From contig JAUKUA010000005.1 in the NCBI GenBank assembly GCA_030549175.1, forward strand, positions 4,216,001 to 4,280,000: a DNA stretch of 64,000 nucleotides, written 5' to 3'. Shown here piece after piece: positions 22,262 to 34,339 of the stretch; the stretch's first letter is position 1, and every line of letters begins with the position of its first letter. The notes beneath the pieces were generated by a model. The model ran no database searches. It saw only the letters and a list, made by a program, of their open reading frames with translations, and was not told where the DNA came from. The DNA is from Lasiosphaeris hirsuta. Taxonomy: Eukaryota; Ascomycota; Sordariomycetes; Sordariales; Lasiosphaeriaceae. The translations under genes and the position numbers were made by a program.

Positions 22262-23618
22262 CTTGAATGTCGCGCTGGGGATGGTGAGTGGTGGGGTGAG
22301 GGTGAGTGAGGTGAAGGTGCAACGGTGATGATGCGGGGTTCGGAATTGCAAAACGCTGACGGCGAGATAGCTGAGACGAGTGATAAGCCAAGAAGCCGAC
22401 CACGTCCGACGCCGTTATATATTGGGATTTAGGTGGGAAAAAACTGAACGAGGGAAAAAGCCAGCAAAACAAACACGTAGAGAGGCAAAAATGCAAAATT
22501 TGACTCGTGATAAAAAGCCGAATGAGGAAGGTCTCTGGCAGCGCCAGTCTCGGGACCTGGGCAAGCTGGGCTAGACTGAACAACCAACTGGTAAAGCGAC
22601 CGCGGAGGGCGTCTTCCTGAAAACGGCATGTCGCGAGGAGCTCTCACATGGGGCCTGTCACCCGCCACCCACTGCCAGGCTCCGCACGGCCGGCACGCAT
22701 GATTAGAGGGGCACCTTAGCAGGTGGCCATCTTTTGAAACAGCCCGATCAAACGGCGTCGGCTCTTCTGGAACATCTTATAATTTAGTTCGACCCTTTAT
22801 CAATCCTACAACTGTTATATCTCTTCGTCGACTTCAGAGACCTAGTCGCCGTTTCCAACGTACCTCATGCACGGATATCCATCCGTAGGTACCTACATGG
22901 GAGGGTGCACGGATGAAAAAGATCGTCGTCACAAGGCACAATTTTAGCCCCCGTCCGAGGGGAGAGAGATCTATCTGCCCTCAGTTGGGGTCACAATGCG
23001 GTCTCCTTCCAGCGGCGTGTTGCCGTGCTTACGGATCCTCACCACCGCCTCTTCTCCTTTTCACTCTTGCCTCACAAACAAACACCAAGCATAGTGCAAT
23101 TGCCTAGGGAAATATGGTGAGTAACTGCACTCAGCATTCTCGTTGATCCCGTCCTGGGTGAGTCACTACTGGGGGGAATGCGAGGGTCTTTGACGTGGGT
23201 CTCAGGCCCCAGCTGCCAGCAAAAATCTCCAAAACTCGCCAATTCCATTTGTTGACTTGGTGAGGGGACCACCAAAACGACGGGTTCTTGCGCCCCGACA
23301 AGATTGCTGTTAGGTTAGGCATCACTGGCGCTACACGCATGTTGCCGCAGCCCCAAGGCAGCAGCTCCAGTCGCATTCGTGCCGCCACCCAGACCGTCAC
23401 TTTGTTTCGGTGCTCAATGTCGAGCTCTGTCAAGGGGTTGGAGGTTGGGATTCACAGATTATCAGGCACAATGATCAAACTTCAAAACATTAAATATCAT
23501 GGATGGCATCGCCGCATTTCTCATCTTGCTAGAGTATCCAACTTGACGCATTCGAATCTCATTGTCCTCTGTTTGCTAAATTCGCATCCACCTCCACCGC
23601 GCTCAAGCAACCTTCAGC
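22262..23618. other. Divergent promoter region
   Basis: No gene supported. It separates the minus-strand oxygenase and the plus-strand AAA ATPase. A GTAGGTACCTAC palindrome lies near 22884, one of several in this window. Confidence 0.45.
22416..22422 (-). promoter_or_regulatory. TATA-like element of the 2OG oxygenase
   Basis: TATATAT about 155 bp upstream of ATG 22261 on the minus strand. Assigned by position and sequence only. Confidence 0.4.
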
Positions 23619-25938
23619 ATGGCAGCCACTATCTCCAAAACCACCGTCCAGAAGCTCTTCAAGCATGAGTGTGAAGCTGGAAGCTGTGCCGATCTTTGGT
23701 CCGTCTTCTCGGACCTTAGTGAAGAGCAAAAAGATGTCGACGAAAAAGTCCGCAACCAGCCGATTGTCCACCGCCACTATTTCGACTCCAAGAAGTGGAG
23801 GACGGTCAATTTTACCATCAACTCGCCTGACATGAGGGCTCTAATGGCCAAAGCCCTCGAAGACTATCAAGATCTCGACTTGGAGCTGGAACGCTGGACG
23901 TTCTGTCCGCCCTTTATGCCCATTGTCCACCGCTGGGGCCGATTCCAGGAGCTGCATCGGGAGGTCAGTGATGCCTCGCCTGACTCGCCCGACTCGCCTG
24001 GAGCTGCCAAGAAGGAGGCGGTTGACGACCTCATGGATTTCTTGACACCTCTGCTTGCCCCTTCTGTCGACGCACTCGGTGATACTCGTCTGAGCGGCTT
24101 GATCTCGTGGAATAGTATCTGGCAGATATTCCCCCCTGGTGAGCTGGTCATGACCAAGCTCTACGGCGTGGAAGTTGTTTGCCGAGTGGTCGAGCATAAG
24201 GAATGGCCGGGGGCTTATGAGGTTACTATGGAGTACCTCGATTGGAACGGCGGGCAGTGCGGCTTCACAAGCACTAAACGGAATATCAGTGCCTATCAGG
24301 GCATCACCCACGTCACCTCTCTCCCCGTCTATCCCCTGTCCTTCGCCGAGGACTCTGAGGCTATCAAGCGCGCTCTCACCCATCGGGGACGTCATTTTGA
24401 GGCGCTAAGGGGGTATCACTTCCGCACGTACAGCGGCCACAGGATCTTGATAAACTCCAATGATCAGCGGCCTGTAAGATGACCTGGTCAATGCGAGCTT
24501 TCGCCTGCTAACTCCCGCTTTTGGAGGCGGCTGGTAGGGTGGTGATTGATGCTTACTCCTACTATCGGAGTAACAACCTCGTCCAGCCCGAATTGAAGTG
24601 GCTCACTGGCAGCTCAAGTACGAAAATCCCGAAAAGTAAGGCTAATAAGGACGACTCTGACAGCCCCCCAAACCTATTAGCGGGTGCGTCCGAGTCATCC
24701 AAGTCTCCCAGTCTTTGGCGCGAGAATCCTGAGGTTAAATAAGCTAAGAGTTTTGCAGAACCGAAGAAAACCCAAGACGACCAGAACCAAGACGGAATGG
24801 TCGCCGTGGGGCCCAAACCAGTCTCCGCCGATCGCTTCGAAGACCTGACGCCGCTGTCGGACGAAGAATGCCTCCTTGCCACGCCGTGGGTGATCGGTCT
24901 AGATCTCAAAAACAAGGAGTGGGGTATGTTGATATATGAGCGAATCGGTGTCCCGAGTTTTGCTAACTCCCGTCATCAAGGCCGGTTTTTTATTGACAAC
25001 CTCAAGGACATTGTGTGGAACGACAAGGCATTTGACAACCTTGTGCTCCCTGGAGGCGAGAAAGAGCTGGCCTGGGATTTTGTTGAGAGCAAGGCATACT
25101 CGAAGGAGACCTATGATGACTTTGTCACCGAGAAGGGTTTGCTCCGCCTCCCTGGCTTTTTGCTCCAGTGTCAACCGCTAACCAAGACGTAACCCAGGCC
25201 GTGGCATCATCATTCTCATGTTTGGGCCACCCGGCGTTGGCAAGACGTTTACTGCGGAGGCTGGTAAGACAAATCCCGCCTGCCCTACTCTCCCGGTATG
25301 CTGATATCAAGTAATTCAGTCTCTGAGAGGGCCCGAGTTCCGTTGTACTCTTTGAGCGCAGGCATGCTGGGCACGGATCCGGCCGACGTGGAGGCGTCTC
25401 TGGAGCGGGCACTTGAGCTCTGCCGCATGTGGAACGCCATGCTCCTTCTCGACGAAGCCGACGTCTTCCTCGGGGCCCGAACCAATGACGGCATTGCTAG
25501 AAATGAGCTTGTGTCGAGTATGTACCCAACTCAACCCCCCTTTCCCAGCACACGCTCTGACAACTCCACACAGTCTTCCTCACCAAGCTCGAGTACTACC
25601 AAGGCATCCTCTTCCTGACAACCAACCGCGCCTCGACCATCGACCACGCCTTCCAGTCGCGCGTCGACCTCTTCCTGCCGTACCGCTCGCTCACCGACGG
25701 GGCGCGGAAAACGGTGTGGCAGAACTTTATCAACCACCTGGGCTCTCACCGGTTCGATCTCGTGGAGGCGGATCTGGACAAGCTGTCTAAGCTGAAGCTG
25801 AACGGCCGAGAGATCAAGAACTTGATCAAGACTGCGCAGCTGCTCAGCTTCCGGTCGGGGGGCAAGGTCACTTCGGAAAAGCTGTGCATTCTTGCTGAGA
25901 AGCGCGTGGAGGCGCTCTCGCAGCTGGAGGATTATTAG
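23619..25938 (+). CDS. Fungal AAA-family ATPase (DUF7025-like N-terminal region plus AAA core)
   Basis: Seven exons (23619-24473, 24527-24683, 24759-24923, 24981-25136, 25198-25263, 25320-25517, 25574-25938) give 653 residues. The introns are 53-75 nt GT-AG and all phases agree. The N-terminal ~440 residues match the region common to this fungal family (RVVIDAYSYYRSN, EECLLATPWVIGLDLKNKEW, AWDFVESK). The AAA core follows: Walker A GPPGVGKT at 454-461, LYSLSAGMLG, Walker B LLLDEADVFL with D511-E512, then YYQGILFLTTNRASTID and QSRVDLFLPY. A helical lid ends the protein. These proteins are soluble putative remodelling ATPases of unknown target, often several per genome. The gene looks intact. 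Confidence 0.9.
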
Positions 25939-26672
25939 GGGGAGGGTTTTCAAGGGGTGAGGGGGGGGGGGGGGGGGGGGGGGGGTTGACGATGTCTGAG
26001 CGTTGCGTGTGCTACTGGGTTTGGTCGGATTAGAATATTCAAGGGTTCGATAACTGCCATAGCGGTAGCAAGCGGTCCGCGACTCCTGTTCGAGTCGGGT
26101 TGTTGGCACTTTGTTTGGGACTGGAGGTTAGGACCTGGGGGTACACGATAGCCGGGCTGGATCGGGGTGTTCAATGGGTCGATACGCCGCAGCGTGCAGC
26201 AAGCGCCCTGTGACCTTCAGGAAGATTTGGCCTAGTGACAACAAAGCCCTCATTTTCTTCAATTTCTTTTCTCTTTTCTTTTTCAAATATTCACACAGAA
26301 TAAACCCCATCATGCCTATTCCGGACATCAAAGTGTGTTGCCTGGCCGGCAGGGCGGATAATAGGGGCAATAGCGCACAAGCGCGTCATCATCATCCGGG
26401 CCATGAGAGGAGCCAAGACGGCAACTGCTGGCAGTTCGGGAGATTACCAGTGCCGATAGACGATCTTTGTCACAATATAGACATCTAAGAGATGGCTATT
26501 ACCGCGAGCCACTCAACCCCAGGACAATCCACAGCCGGCAATTTACGAGGCAGGCTCTCGAGAGGAGGTTGACAGCTGGAAGCATACCCCGCCCCTGCCA
26601 TTGAGCATATAATGTCTCGATGGTCTCCCAAGTCTCTCACTGTGTGGAAGTAACGCCTCTCCACATACCACG
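25939..26672. other. Intergenic region with a 25-G homopolymer
   Basis: No gene supported. It begins with a run of 25 G at 25961-25985, 23 bp past the ATPase stop. A TATA-like element precedes the next gene. Confidence 0.5.
26608..26613 (+). promoter_or_regulatory. TATA-like element
   Basis: TATAAT in GAGCATATAATG, 60 bp upstream of ATG 26673. Assigned by position only. Confidence 0.35.
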
Positions 26673-27500
26673 ATGCGTCTGTTTGGTATCACTGCAGCGC
26701 TGGCCCTCGGCCTCGCCCAGACAGCATCAGCAGCCTGCAACGAAACAATCCTGCGTCTGGCTACGGACAGATACATCGCGGCACAGAGCACGGGAAGCTT
26801 GCAGTGGATCAGCGAGATCCTCAGCGACAACATCACCTACGTTGAGAACGGAAAGTTCCTCGGCATTGCGAGCAGCGCGCTCGTCGAGTCGCTGCGCATC
26901 GACCGCAGCCACAGCATCTTCGACCTGGTGCAGTGCGCCTCCTTCACGGACCTGATCGTGACCAACCCGGCCAGCCCGCGGGTGGTGGGGGCGCAGCTGT
27001 GGGTGGCGGGCGACAAGGTGACCAAGATCGACCGCATCGTGACGACGACGGGCGACTGGCTGTTCAACGCGACGGGCACGCTGCACTACGCGCTGCGCGA
27101 GGACTGGGGCGTGATCCCCCCCGCCCAGCGCGACAGCCGCGCCGTCATCAAGGCGGCCGCCGACGCGTACCTCGACGTCTTCAAGAGCGCCAACGTCTCG
27201 GTGCCCTGGGGCACGCCGTGCGCCCGCCTCGAGGGCGGCGCCTACACCGGCAAGGGCCTGCCCTCCGACTCGTGCAACCTCGGGGTGATCCAGTCGTACG
27301 ATATGCCGAATCGACGCTATGTCATTGACGAGACGGTTGGCGTTGCGAGTTTGTTGCTGGAGTTTGGGAGCATCGGGAATGCGCCTGACAGCCACCAGTT
27401 CCGCATCGAGGGGGGCAAGCTGCGATTTATCCATACCATGACTTATTGCGAGAAGAAGCCGAACTGCGGGTATACGAGCGGTCCCTTTGCACCACCATAG
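26673..27500 (+). CDS. Secreted DUF8021-like (SnoaL/NTF2-type) protein
   Basis: Single exon, 275 residues. A clear signal peptide (MRLFGITAALALGLAQTASA, cleavage after residue 20) precedes CNETILRLATDRYIAAQ. Two cone-fold-like halves follow, with FLGIASSALVESLRIDRSHS, DRIVTTTGDWLFNATGTLHY and a second half from AADAYLDVFKSANVSVPWGTPCARLEGGAYTG. Paired Cys residues (CARLEGG..CNLG, CEKKPNCG) suggest disulphides, and there are N-glycosylation sites (NIT, NAT, NVS). This layout is typical of fungal secreted proteins annotated DUF8021; a SnoaL-like fold is inference and no enzyme activity is assigned. Third-position GC is very high. Confidence 0.8.
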   Translation: MRLFGITAALALGLAQTASAACNETILRLATDRYIAAQSTGSLQWISEILSDNITYVENGKFLGIASSALVESLRIDRSHSIFDLVQCASFTDLIVTNPASPRVVGAQLWVAGDKVTKIDRIVTTTGDWLFNATGTLHYALREDWGVIPPAQRDSRAVIKAAADAYLDVFKSANVSVPWGTPCARLEGGAYTGKGLPSDSCNLGVIQSYDMPNRRYVIDETVGVASLLLEFGSIGNAPDSHQFRIEGGKLRFIHTMTYCEKKPNCGYTSGPFAPP

Positions 27501-29035
27501 TGGCATGTGTAGTATCTCGAGTACAGACTAAAATGCCATGTATGGTTTTACCGTGTCGTGAACGAGACTTGCGTGATGCCAATCGCTTGGCTATGGGAAC
27601 TTTTCTGACCATCTCCGCTCTAGGTGTTCCAGACGCCTTCTCTGTATGACACCCAGCGCGCGACGGATGTGCTGCTGGTGCTAATAGGAGGAGGCACGGT
27701 TCAATAGCTGGAAAGAAATACCACCACCGCCAGATCCGGGAAATGCTCCTCAACCCGCGACGACTAGAGAGCACCGGGGAAAGTGCACTCTTCAGATGCC
27801 ACCCTGAAGCTGTCCTGGGTGTTCTAATCGACCAATCGCTCAGGACTTGTCTTCGGGATGCTGAGGCAGTGAGTGGTAGTGGATGAGGGGGATAGGAGTA
27901 ATGGTTACTAGACCTAGACCTCGAGCTCGAAGAAAAAAAAAAGGAAAGATCGCTACATTGCCGCAGCTGCCACTTGATAGACGAAAAGAGTGCTTCTGGC
28001 AGTTCCTAGATTTGTTTGTGTGTGTCGAAGTTGTTGATAGCAGTAGGTTCGGGATGGTTCAAATACCTACACGCTTGTCTATAATCTCGTGCACATGGAT
28101 ACCTAGATTTGGACAGGGCCCCCAAACAGGATGCTAGGTACCTACCTAATCACAAAATAGGTAGGTAAGCGGGATGACAGAAAAAACCGAATAGCAAAAG
28201 GCCAGTGGTCCGTGCCAGTGGCTGCGCACTAACAGACCCTACTAAATTTACAACATTTCGATTACCTTCAGCTCATACCACCACTACACCACCACCACCA
28301 CCACCACCACCACGATGTAATAGGTCCGTACCACCTTACGCCAATAAAAGTATACCTCCTTAGAATGGCTATGTATTTAGACACCTACACCGCGTTCCGT
28401 TCTTTAAGGCCAACCTACTCTAGCAGTTCGGTATCCGCAGCAGAACATAGGGTTAGGAGATCCTTCGTCATAGCAATAACTGAAAAGAGAAAGCGATGCC
28501 AAGGAGCTAGGCTCCTTTCCACAGCTGTGGCTAATGCCAGAGCGTTGTGCCACACCCACCGCAGGTATGCGATAGGATTCTATGGTAAGGAGGATGCAAG
28601 ATGTGTTAGAGGGCGAGGGTCAAATGAATGGGTAGTGCAATAGGAGTATATAGTGGTACTTGGATTTATATGTAAATTTGCTTTGTAGACTTGTAGAATA
28701 ATGCGAAGTGATATGTTTTGGTTTTTTTCTGGCAACCGCTTGGTAAGTAGGGCAGGGCGCACCAGGCGGGCTCACGCTAGTAGCGTCACAGCTTACATCC
28801 ACAGCACAGCCCTCCCGATTGGCTTCCCCCTGGGCCTGGTCTGGAGGAAAAGCACTGCAATTTTAGCCTTCCGCAGATAACTCCAACAATAATATCTGCC
28901 CGATAATCAGTATTACATTAGAGCCAAGACTTGAGGTACAGAGGTACAGCTGCAATACAGTCTCACATCTCAGAACTAAATCAGATAACATCTCTACTCC
29001 ACTCTCTCCTTTTCGTATCCTCTTAACCCCAAACC
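27501..29035. other. Gene-poor intergenic region with a hairpin and an ACC microsatellite
   Basis: No supported gene in 1.5 kb. It holds a perfect 10-bp inverted repeat (28139-28167), an ACC trinucleotide run (28287-28313) and AT-rich stretches. Confidence 0.45.
28139..28167. repeat. Perfect inverted repeat of the GGTACCTA family
   Basis: TACCTACCTA and TAGGTAGGTA separated by 9 nt form a perfect 10-bp hairpin in noncoding DNA. Related TACCTAGGTA-type palindromes recur throughout the window. Confidence 0.65.
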
Positions 29036-30799
29036 TTGCTTTCTCTCAAGAATTCAACACAATTGGACAAGAACGTGCCGCATGGCCCCATCCGCGATGC
29101 CGGCGCCAGCCAGCAGCGGCGACAGCTCTGGCACAAGGCTCTCGACTCGCCCCACCCCGATGCAAGGGCGAATCTGAGCCTGATCAAGACACACAAGCGA
29201 GACGTGCCGGCTGCCGTGTTGAGAGCAGCTGAAGACTCAACGTTCCGTTGGTATCCACACTTTCCCCGGGAGATTGCAGCTGGCTAACTCCAGTGCCCAG
29301 TTCGCTTCGCCAAGAGCCCCTTTCGTGTTGCGGACAGCGAGCCAATGCAAAAGATACTCGCCCGTGGTTGACGAGCGGGACGGGGTGAGTGCGTTGCGTG
29401 AGGCGTGTGCAGGGCTGTGGCCCGGGGTTGTGAGGGTGCTGCTGAAGCGGGGCGCGGATCCGGACCGGGGTGAGGGCGGAGTGACGCCGTTGTTGGCGGC
29501 TTTGGGTGGGTGTGCGGCGCCGCTGCTGGGGAGGTTCGGGGGGGGGGGGGGGTGGGTGGGGGATTACTGAGTTGGTGGGGATGCGTCGTGCTGTGGTGAG
29601 TGGGCATGTTTTGGGCGCGTTGGATGAACCTAGGGGGAAGAAGAGGCGAAAGAAGAGGATGCCCAGCAATATGACGTCTTGAATGGTTTGGTATCTCCAA
29701 ATAGCTCCGAAAAGGACTCAGAACCCGAAACGGCGGTTTATAACGGCAGCCTCCACGAGCGCGAGACGGAATCCACCATCTCCTTTAAGCAAGCATCCGA
29801 CTGCGCCACCATTGTCCAGAGCCTGATCGACCGCGGAGCCACCGCCGAGACAATCTTCACCAGCTCCAGCACGGTCCTGCACCCAGCATCCTTCATCGGG
29901 TCCAGGCGAATCGTCCAGCTCCTCCTCGACAGTGGCGCACGCGTCAACAGGCGGCGTCTTCGGATCGGCCCTGTTCGCGGCCCTGATTGGAGACCACCTG
30001 AACATAGCCCAGCTTCTGCTCGACCGCCGACGTCCACCACGTCCACCCGAAGCACGCCACCGCTCTGCACTACGCCTGCGCCCAGGGTAGGGTGCTCGCG
30101 GTGAAAACGCTGCTCGAGCGCGGTGCGGACCTCGCGGCGCTAAATGCCAAGGACGAGACAACACTCACGCTAGCCCTAACCAAACAGTAGTTTCGCCCCA
30201 GGTCGATCATGGAATCGAACGCCAAGCCCGAAGAGACGATTCTGTATTGTTTTCTCCGAGCCGGCGGCGTTCAGATGCGCCCCATCTGCAAGATAACCCC
30301 TGAGATCCTGGACGCCCAGACCGGGCAGGACACCGTCAAGCTGCTGCTCGAACACGACCTCGCCCGCTTGGGCACCGAGCCCACCGCAATAAGAGTGCTT
30401 GAGACGACGGCCTACAACCCTTACTGGTGGGAAAAAGACGGGAAACGGGCGCTCGAGATGCTGTGGGAGTGGGATCCCGGTCTGCGAGTTACGAGTCCCA
30501 TGCTCGAGGCGGCGAGGAACTCGCACGATCTCAAGTTTCTCTTGACACAGGATCGGGCGAAGTTGCCGGTTCCGAACGTGGCCATGAGGAGGGCTATCGA
30601 GACCTTGTCCGACGCGCCGGAGAAGGTGGGCTTGCGATTGACCCACGACCCAGACATGGAGCTGAAGCCAGACACCAACACGCGGGTCTTTGAGCAAAGG
30701 ATATTTTGTCTTACCTCACTCGAAACAGACGGCATTTCCGGCGTTTCAAAAGGCTACGGTATTTTTAGCTTGTTAGGTGGATTTGCCTGCTCTAGGTAG
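29036..30799 (+). pseudogene. Ankyrin-repeat gene remnant
   Basis: Ankyrin-like segments lie in order but in different frames: RRQLWHKALDSPHPDAR (29100s); a segment after intron 29251-29293; DGVSALREACAGLWPGVV with LLKRGADPD; DCATIVQSLIDRGATAE with RRIVQLLLDSGARVN (frame of 29679); ALFAALIGDHLNIAQLLLDR one base on (from 29950); and ALHYACAQGRVLAVKTLLER in the third frame (from 30026). An in-frame TAG at 30188-30190 precedes a final 196-codon segment with further repeats (DTVKLLLEHDLARLG, LEAARNSHDLKFLLTQD). No in-frame ATG is visible at the 5' end. At least two frameshifts and one stop indicate a decayed gene of the fungal ankyrin/NLR-associated type. Assembly error could explain single breaks but hardly all of them. 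Confidence 0.7.
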
Positions 30800-30814
30800 A
30801 CAAAATCCACCTAA
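30773..30814. repeat. 12-bp perfect inverted repeat at the ankyrin remnant 3' end
   Basis: TTAGGTGGATTT (30773-30784) and AAATCCACCTAA (30803-30814) with an 18-nt loop span the terminal stop. It could form a 3' hairpin or be part of a small element. Confidence 0.65.
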
Positions 30815-31419
30815 TAGATGAAATCTACAAACATTTTCTTACACTTGATGGCACTCTTGTTTCTTTCCATAATTCTCTTCGGTCCCATATCGTCCGCGGG
30901 GATCCGACTGTTCCGCCGAGTCAGCCAAGGGCCGCTTCCGAGTCCACGATCCGAACATCGGTCCGGGATGGTTGTCGACCTCGATGTTTTCGGCCGCATG
31001 CTGTATTCCGCCAGATTTACCAGCTTGTCTTCCTGGTGTGGCAGATATGCGTAGTTCCGTGAGAACTAAAGTCAAATAGCGACGTCTATGCCACTTTTCA
31101 CAACGCACCTTGGGTATAAAGAAGTGTACAGCAATTAGCTCACGACGCAGAGCGACCATTTACTCATCAAAGCACTACTTGTTAGGCACCCAGCCATGTT
31201 TACAAAGAGAGCAAGATGAAAGAGGAGCGACCACTTCTTGATTCTACGAGCGGGATATAAGACGATGTCTAATCTGTGGATAGCTAGCTGGTACTCGAGA
31301 CAGGAATTTCCCAGTGAAGCTAGCAACTTATAACTCATAGAGGTCCGGTTCCTCTCAAGAACACCTCGTATCGTCTCAACTGTCAAAGCCAAAGCAAAAA
31401 AAAATCGTCCACTGTCCCC
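30815..31419. other. Intergenic region
   Basis: No gene supported. AT-richer, with short overlapping frames on both strands. Confidence 0.4.
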
Positions 31420-31830
31420 ATGGACCTTTGGACCTCCACCACCGTGCTTGTTGAGCTACGCTGCACCTTGTGCGAAAGCGGAGGGCGCTCGAGACGGAAA
31501 CTGCTCCCCATCGTCTTCGCGGCCAATCTGAAGCTCGAGACGGGCAAAACCTTTGTCCGTTCTCTCGACCACGTCTGTTTAAAGCGCGTGCGGGCGGCAA
31601 CAAGATACGACCTCCGTGGGATCGAACCTGTCGTCAACTACGAGATGGAAGCCTCATTTGTATGGCAAGGCCTTGAAGAAGCCAAGCTGGCGATTGTCAG
31701 CCTGACGGAAATGGAAATCAGGGACCAGTTGGACTTGATGGCGAAAAGGGGCTACCGCGACTCTATCCTGGTCCAGATGGTTGTCGAGGTTGGCGAAGGG
31801 GATGGAATGAAGGAGGTGGAGCGCGCATGA
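31420..31830 (+). CDS. Hypothetical protein
   Basis: Single exon, 136 residues from ATG 31420 to TGA at 31830. Third positions are clearly GC-biased, unlike the overlapping frames, and the sequence reads as folded protein (VLVELRCTLCESGG, VNYEMEASFVWQGLEEAKL, REN-free acidic end VVEVGEGDGMKEVERA). No signal peptide, membrane segment or known domain was recognised. It may be a whole small gene or the surviving part of a larger one, since it sits beside an ankyrin pseudogene. Confidence 0.42.
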   Translation: MDLWTSTTVLVELRCTLCESGGRSRRKLLPIVFAANLKLETGKTFVRSLDHVCLKRVRAATRYDLRGIEPVVNYEMEASFVWQGLEEAKLAIVSLTEMEIRDQLDLMAKRGYRDSILVQMVVEVGEGDGMKEVERA

Positions 31831-33578
31831 AGCTGGGCTCAGGGGCGGGGAGTAATCCAACTTGGAGAACGAAGCGGAAATACGACAATATTGGAAGGAT
31901 ATGGAGGTTCTTTCCAGGTGTTGTCCGATTATATGGAAGGACGGGAAGGAAATACCCGGGTTCAAGGCTCAGACACAGTTTCTGAACAGCTACACCATCC
32001 GACCCCTGAAATCAATCTTGTCAGAGACATTGTGCGGATAGCTTTGGCAAGTTCAAGGTATTGCTGCCCCTCTTAATGATGACACATAAACCACATTACG
32101 ACTCGCGACCTCTTCGGGAGCTTGTCCAGCGACAATGATCTCCTCCAAGTTGCTGCCTGGGGGCTTTGAGGGCAATTTCAGGCATCACAGCATTACTCCT
32201 TTCCACCTATTGCGTCAAAGGTTGCCTTTGCCATAATAAAGCCCATCCCCCGTGTTACCGAAGCTACTACATTGGCGGAAAAATAGGGCGGCAATGGGCT
32301 TTTGTAGCCTCTACCACTGGCCCTGGCCCTCTAGACCCTATGGACTTTTGGCTAGAGAAAAGGGGCAAGGCTCACTGGAAAGTAAAATTGCATGTCCATC
32401 TGCTACACTCTCTAGCACGCCCAGCCCCTAAGCGTCTGCATGCGGAGAATTGAGAATGCATGGAAAGGGAACTTTGCATGCGAGCGATATTACCCCAAGG
32501 GCTCGAATGGACATCTGTGCTCGCTTGGCATGGCGCCATCGATGCAGGCAGATGGGAGGCTGCAGCCGTAGCAGTGCCGTAGGGGGCAATCAGGAGGGCG
32601 AGGCTTTCCAACAGGACGTGAAGAATGCAAGCAAAATGAGCTATCACTTGATGTATCATCTGAGATCGGGCGTTTTTCAAGCCTTGTTTTGACGCCTGAC
32701 TAACACAGTAATTGTCCCTTTTTTTGTGCCCTTTTCTTTTGTTGCTTTTGCGGGCGAAAAAAAAAAGGGGACGAAAAGGGGGCAGCTGCAAGATTGAGGT
32801 GGAATGCACCTAGTGCAGCACCTTCCGGCAGGTTGACTCGAAGGGAAGGCAGGATGCCTTGACAAGCTGCCTCCAGGCAGGTGTTTGTACGACCTCACGG
32901 CCACCATCGGCAGCCACGACCCTGCCCTGGCCATGACAACTGTCAACTTGTCAGATGGCATGGCGAGATGGCATGGCATGCAGCAGGCGCGATCGGGTTG
33001 TCTCGGCTGGAAGCAGCACCTGGCATGACCTGGCATGGACCTGACAGTCTGGAATATCGCGGTCGGGTCTAGGGGCACCCCTCTCTGGCGGGCGGGCCAT
33101 GGTCATGCATCGACCGCGGGAGCTCTACGATTCGCCAACCGGCCCGCTCCCATTGGAGTCAAATCAAGAGAGCCAGTCGAGCCCGTCCGGCGGCCCTGTA
33201 GGTTTGCCTGGGCTTGCCTGATGCTCGCCGAGGCAGGAAAAAAGTGCCAAAAGTGCACCAACTTGCAACGAGTGCCAAAACGGTCCCCGAAAGAATTGCC
33301 TCATGCCCATTCCCCAAACCTGAACCCCAACTTGCGCGGTCCCCCATGCCACCACGACGGCGATAAAGCATACCGGGCACACGCATCACACGCATCACAC
33401 GCATCACACCCAGCACACCACGCCGACGCACACCACACACATCCTGCACCACATCACACATCGCACACCACGGGCAATTGAAGCCGAGGGTGCAAAGGGG
33501 GCCAAGGGGTGGGCAGGGATGACACTCGAGATCCTCTAAACCTCCGACTTGGCAAATCGGAACATTAATCCCTCGACT
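31831..33578. other. Long upstream region of the Myb gene
   Basis: No supported gene in 1.7 kb. It contains GGCATGG-rich direct repeats (32960-33040) and CATCACACG tandem units (33385-33412). The frame upstream of 33579 is open but starts with TTG, so the first ATG is at 33579. Confidence 0.45.
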
Positions 33579-34305
33579 ATGAACCGCGGAAATCGGTACC
33601 GGACCGCCAGTCCAGATCCCACCGCGCCCACCATGCCGAAGCCACTCGCCGGTCCGAGTGCGCCCCAACGACTGGATCTTGAACGGCAGCAGCAGCAGTA
33701 TCACCACCACCACCACCACCACCACCACCACCATCAACAACCACAACACCAACACCAACAACAGCACCAACAGCAGCAGCAGCAGCAGCACCAGCACCAG
33801 CATCAGCACCAGCACCAGCACCACGGCCAGGATGGCCAGCAGATGCAGGCACAGACGCACCGAAATTCGGGTGGTGCCGTCCCAGCCACCATGCCCCAGC
33901 CAGGCGCAGAACGACCCGGGGCCGGGTATGCTCCGGCCACGACCCCAGGTAATTACCATGCTGGCAGCAGCGGCGGTCCCGCGGCACAGCCCGCGGGATC
34001 CGCGCCACCCTTCGGCAGAATGAGCGGTCACGGTGGAGGGCCCGGGTATCCAGCAATGGCGCATTCGGACATGGCACCCCTGGCCGCATATGGCGCGACC
34101 ATGCCCATGCCACTACCACTGGCCATCCAACCCATGCCCATGCCCATGCCCATACCCATGGTCGGTGTTACTCCAGGAAGCGGGATGGATCCCGTGGAAA
34201 ACAATAACAACAACAATAACAACAACAACACCAGAAATACCACCAACAACACGCCCACCATGGCCGAAGGCCAACAACCCCTCCCGGGGCTGCACCGGGA
34301 GAACA

Positions 34306-34339
<34 letters not shown>

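Noticed and set aside
26043..26110. Possible tRNA (GTTCGAGTC near 26091)
   Set aside because: The B-box-like string is part of a simple CGACTC..GAGTCG hairpin; no acceptor or D-arm pairs.
26727..27506. 259-codon minus frame
   Set aside because: Shadow of the GC3-rich DUF8021-like gene.
33385..33412. CATCACACG repeats as a CRISPR-like array
   Set aside because: Head-to-tail microsatellite without spacers, in a eukaryotic genome.
33159..34064. 301-codon minus frame with a Val/Leu-rich 'membrane' stretch
   Set aside because: The hydrophobic run is the antisense of the CAG/CAC repeats of the Myb gene.
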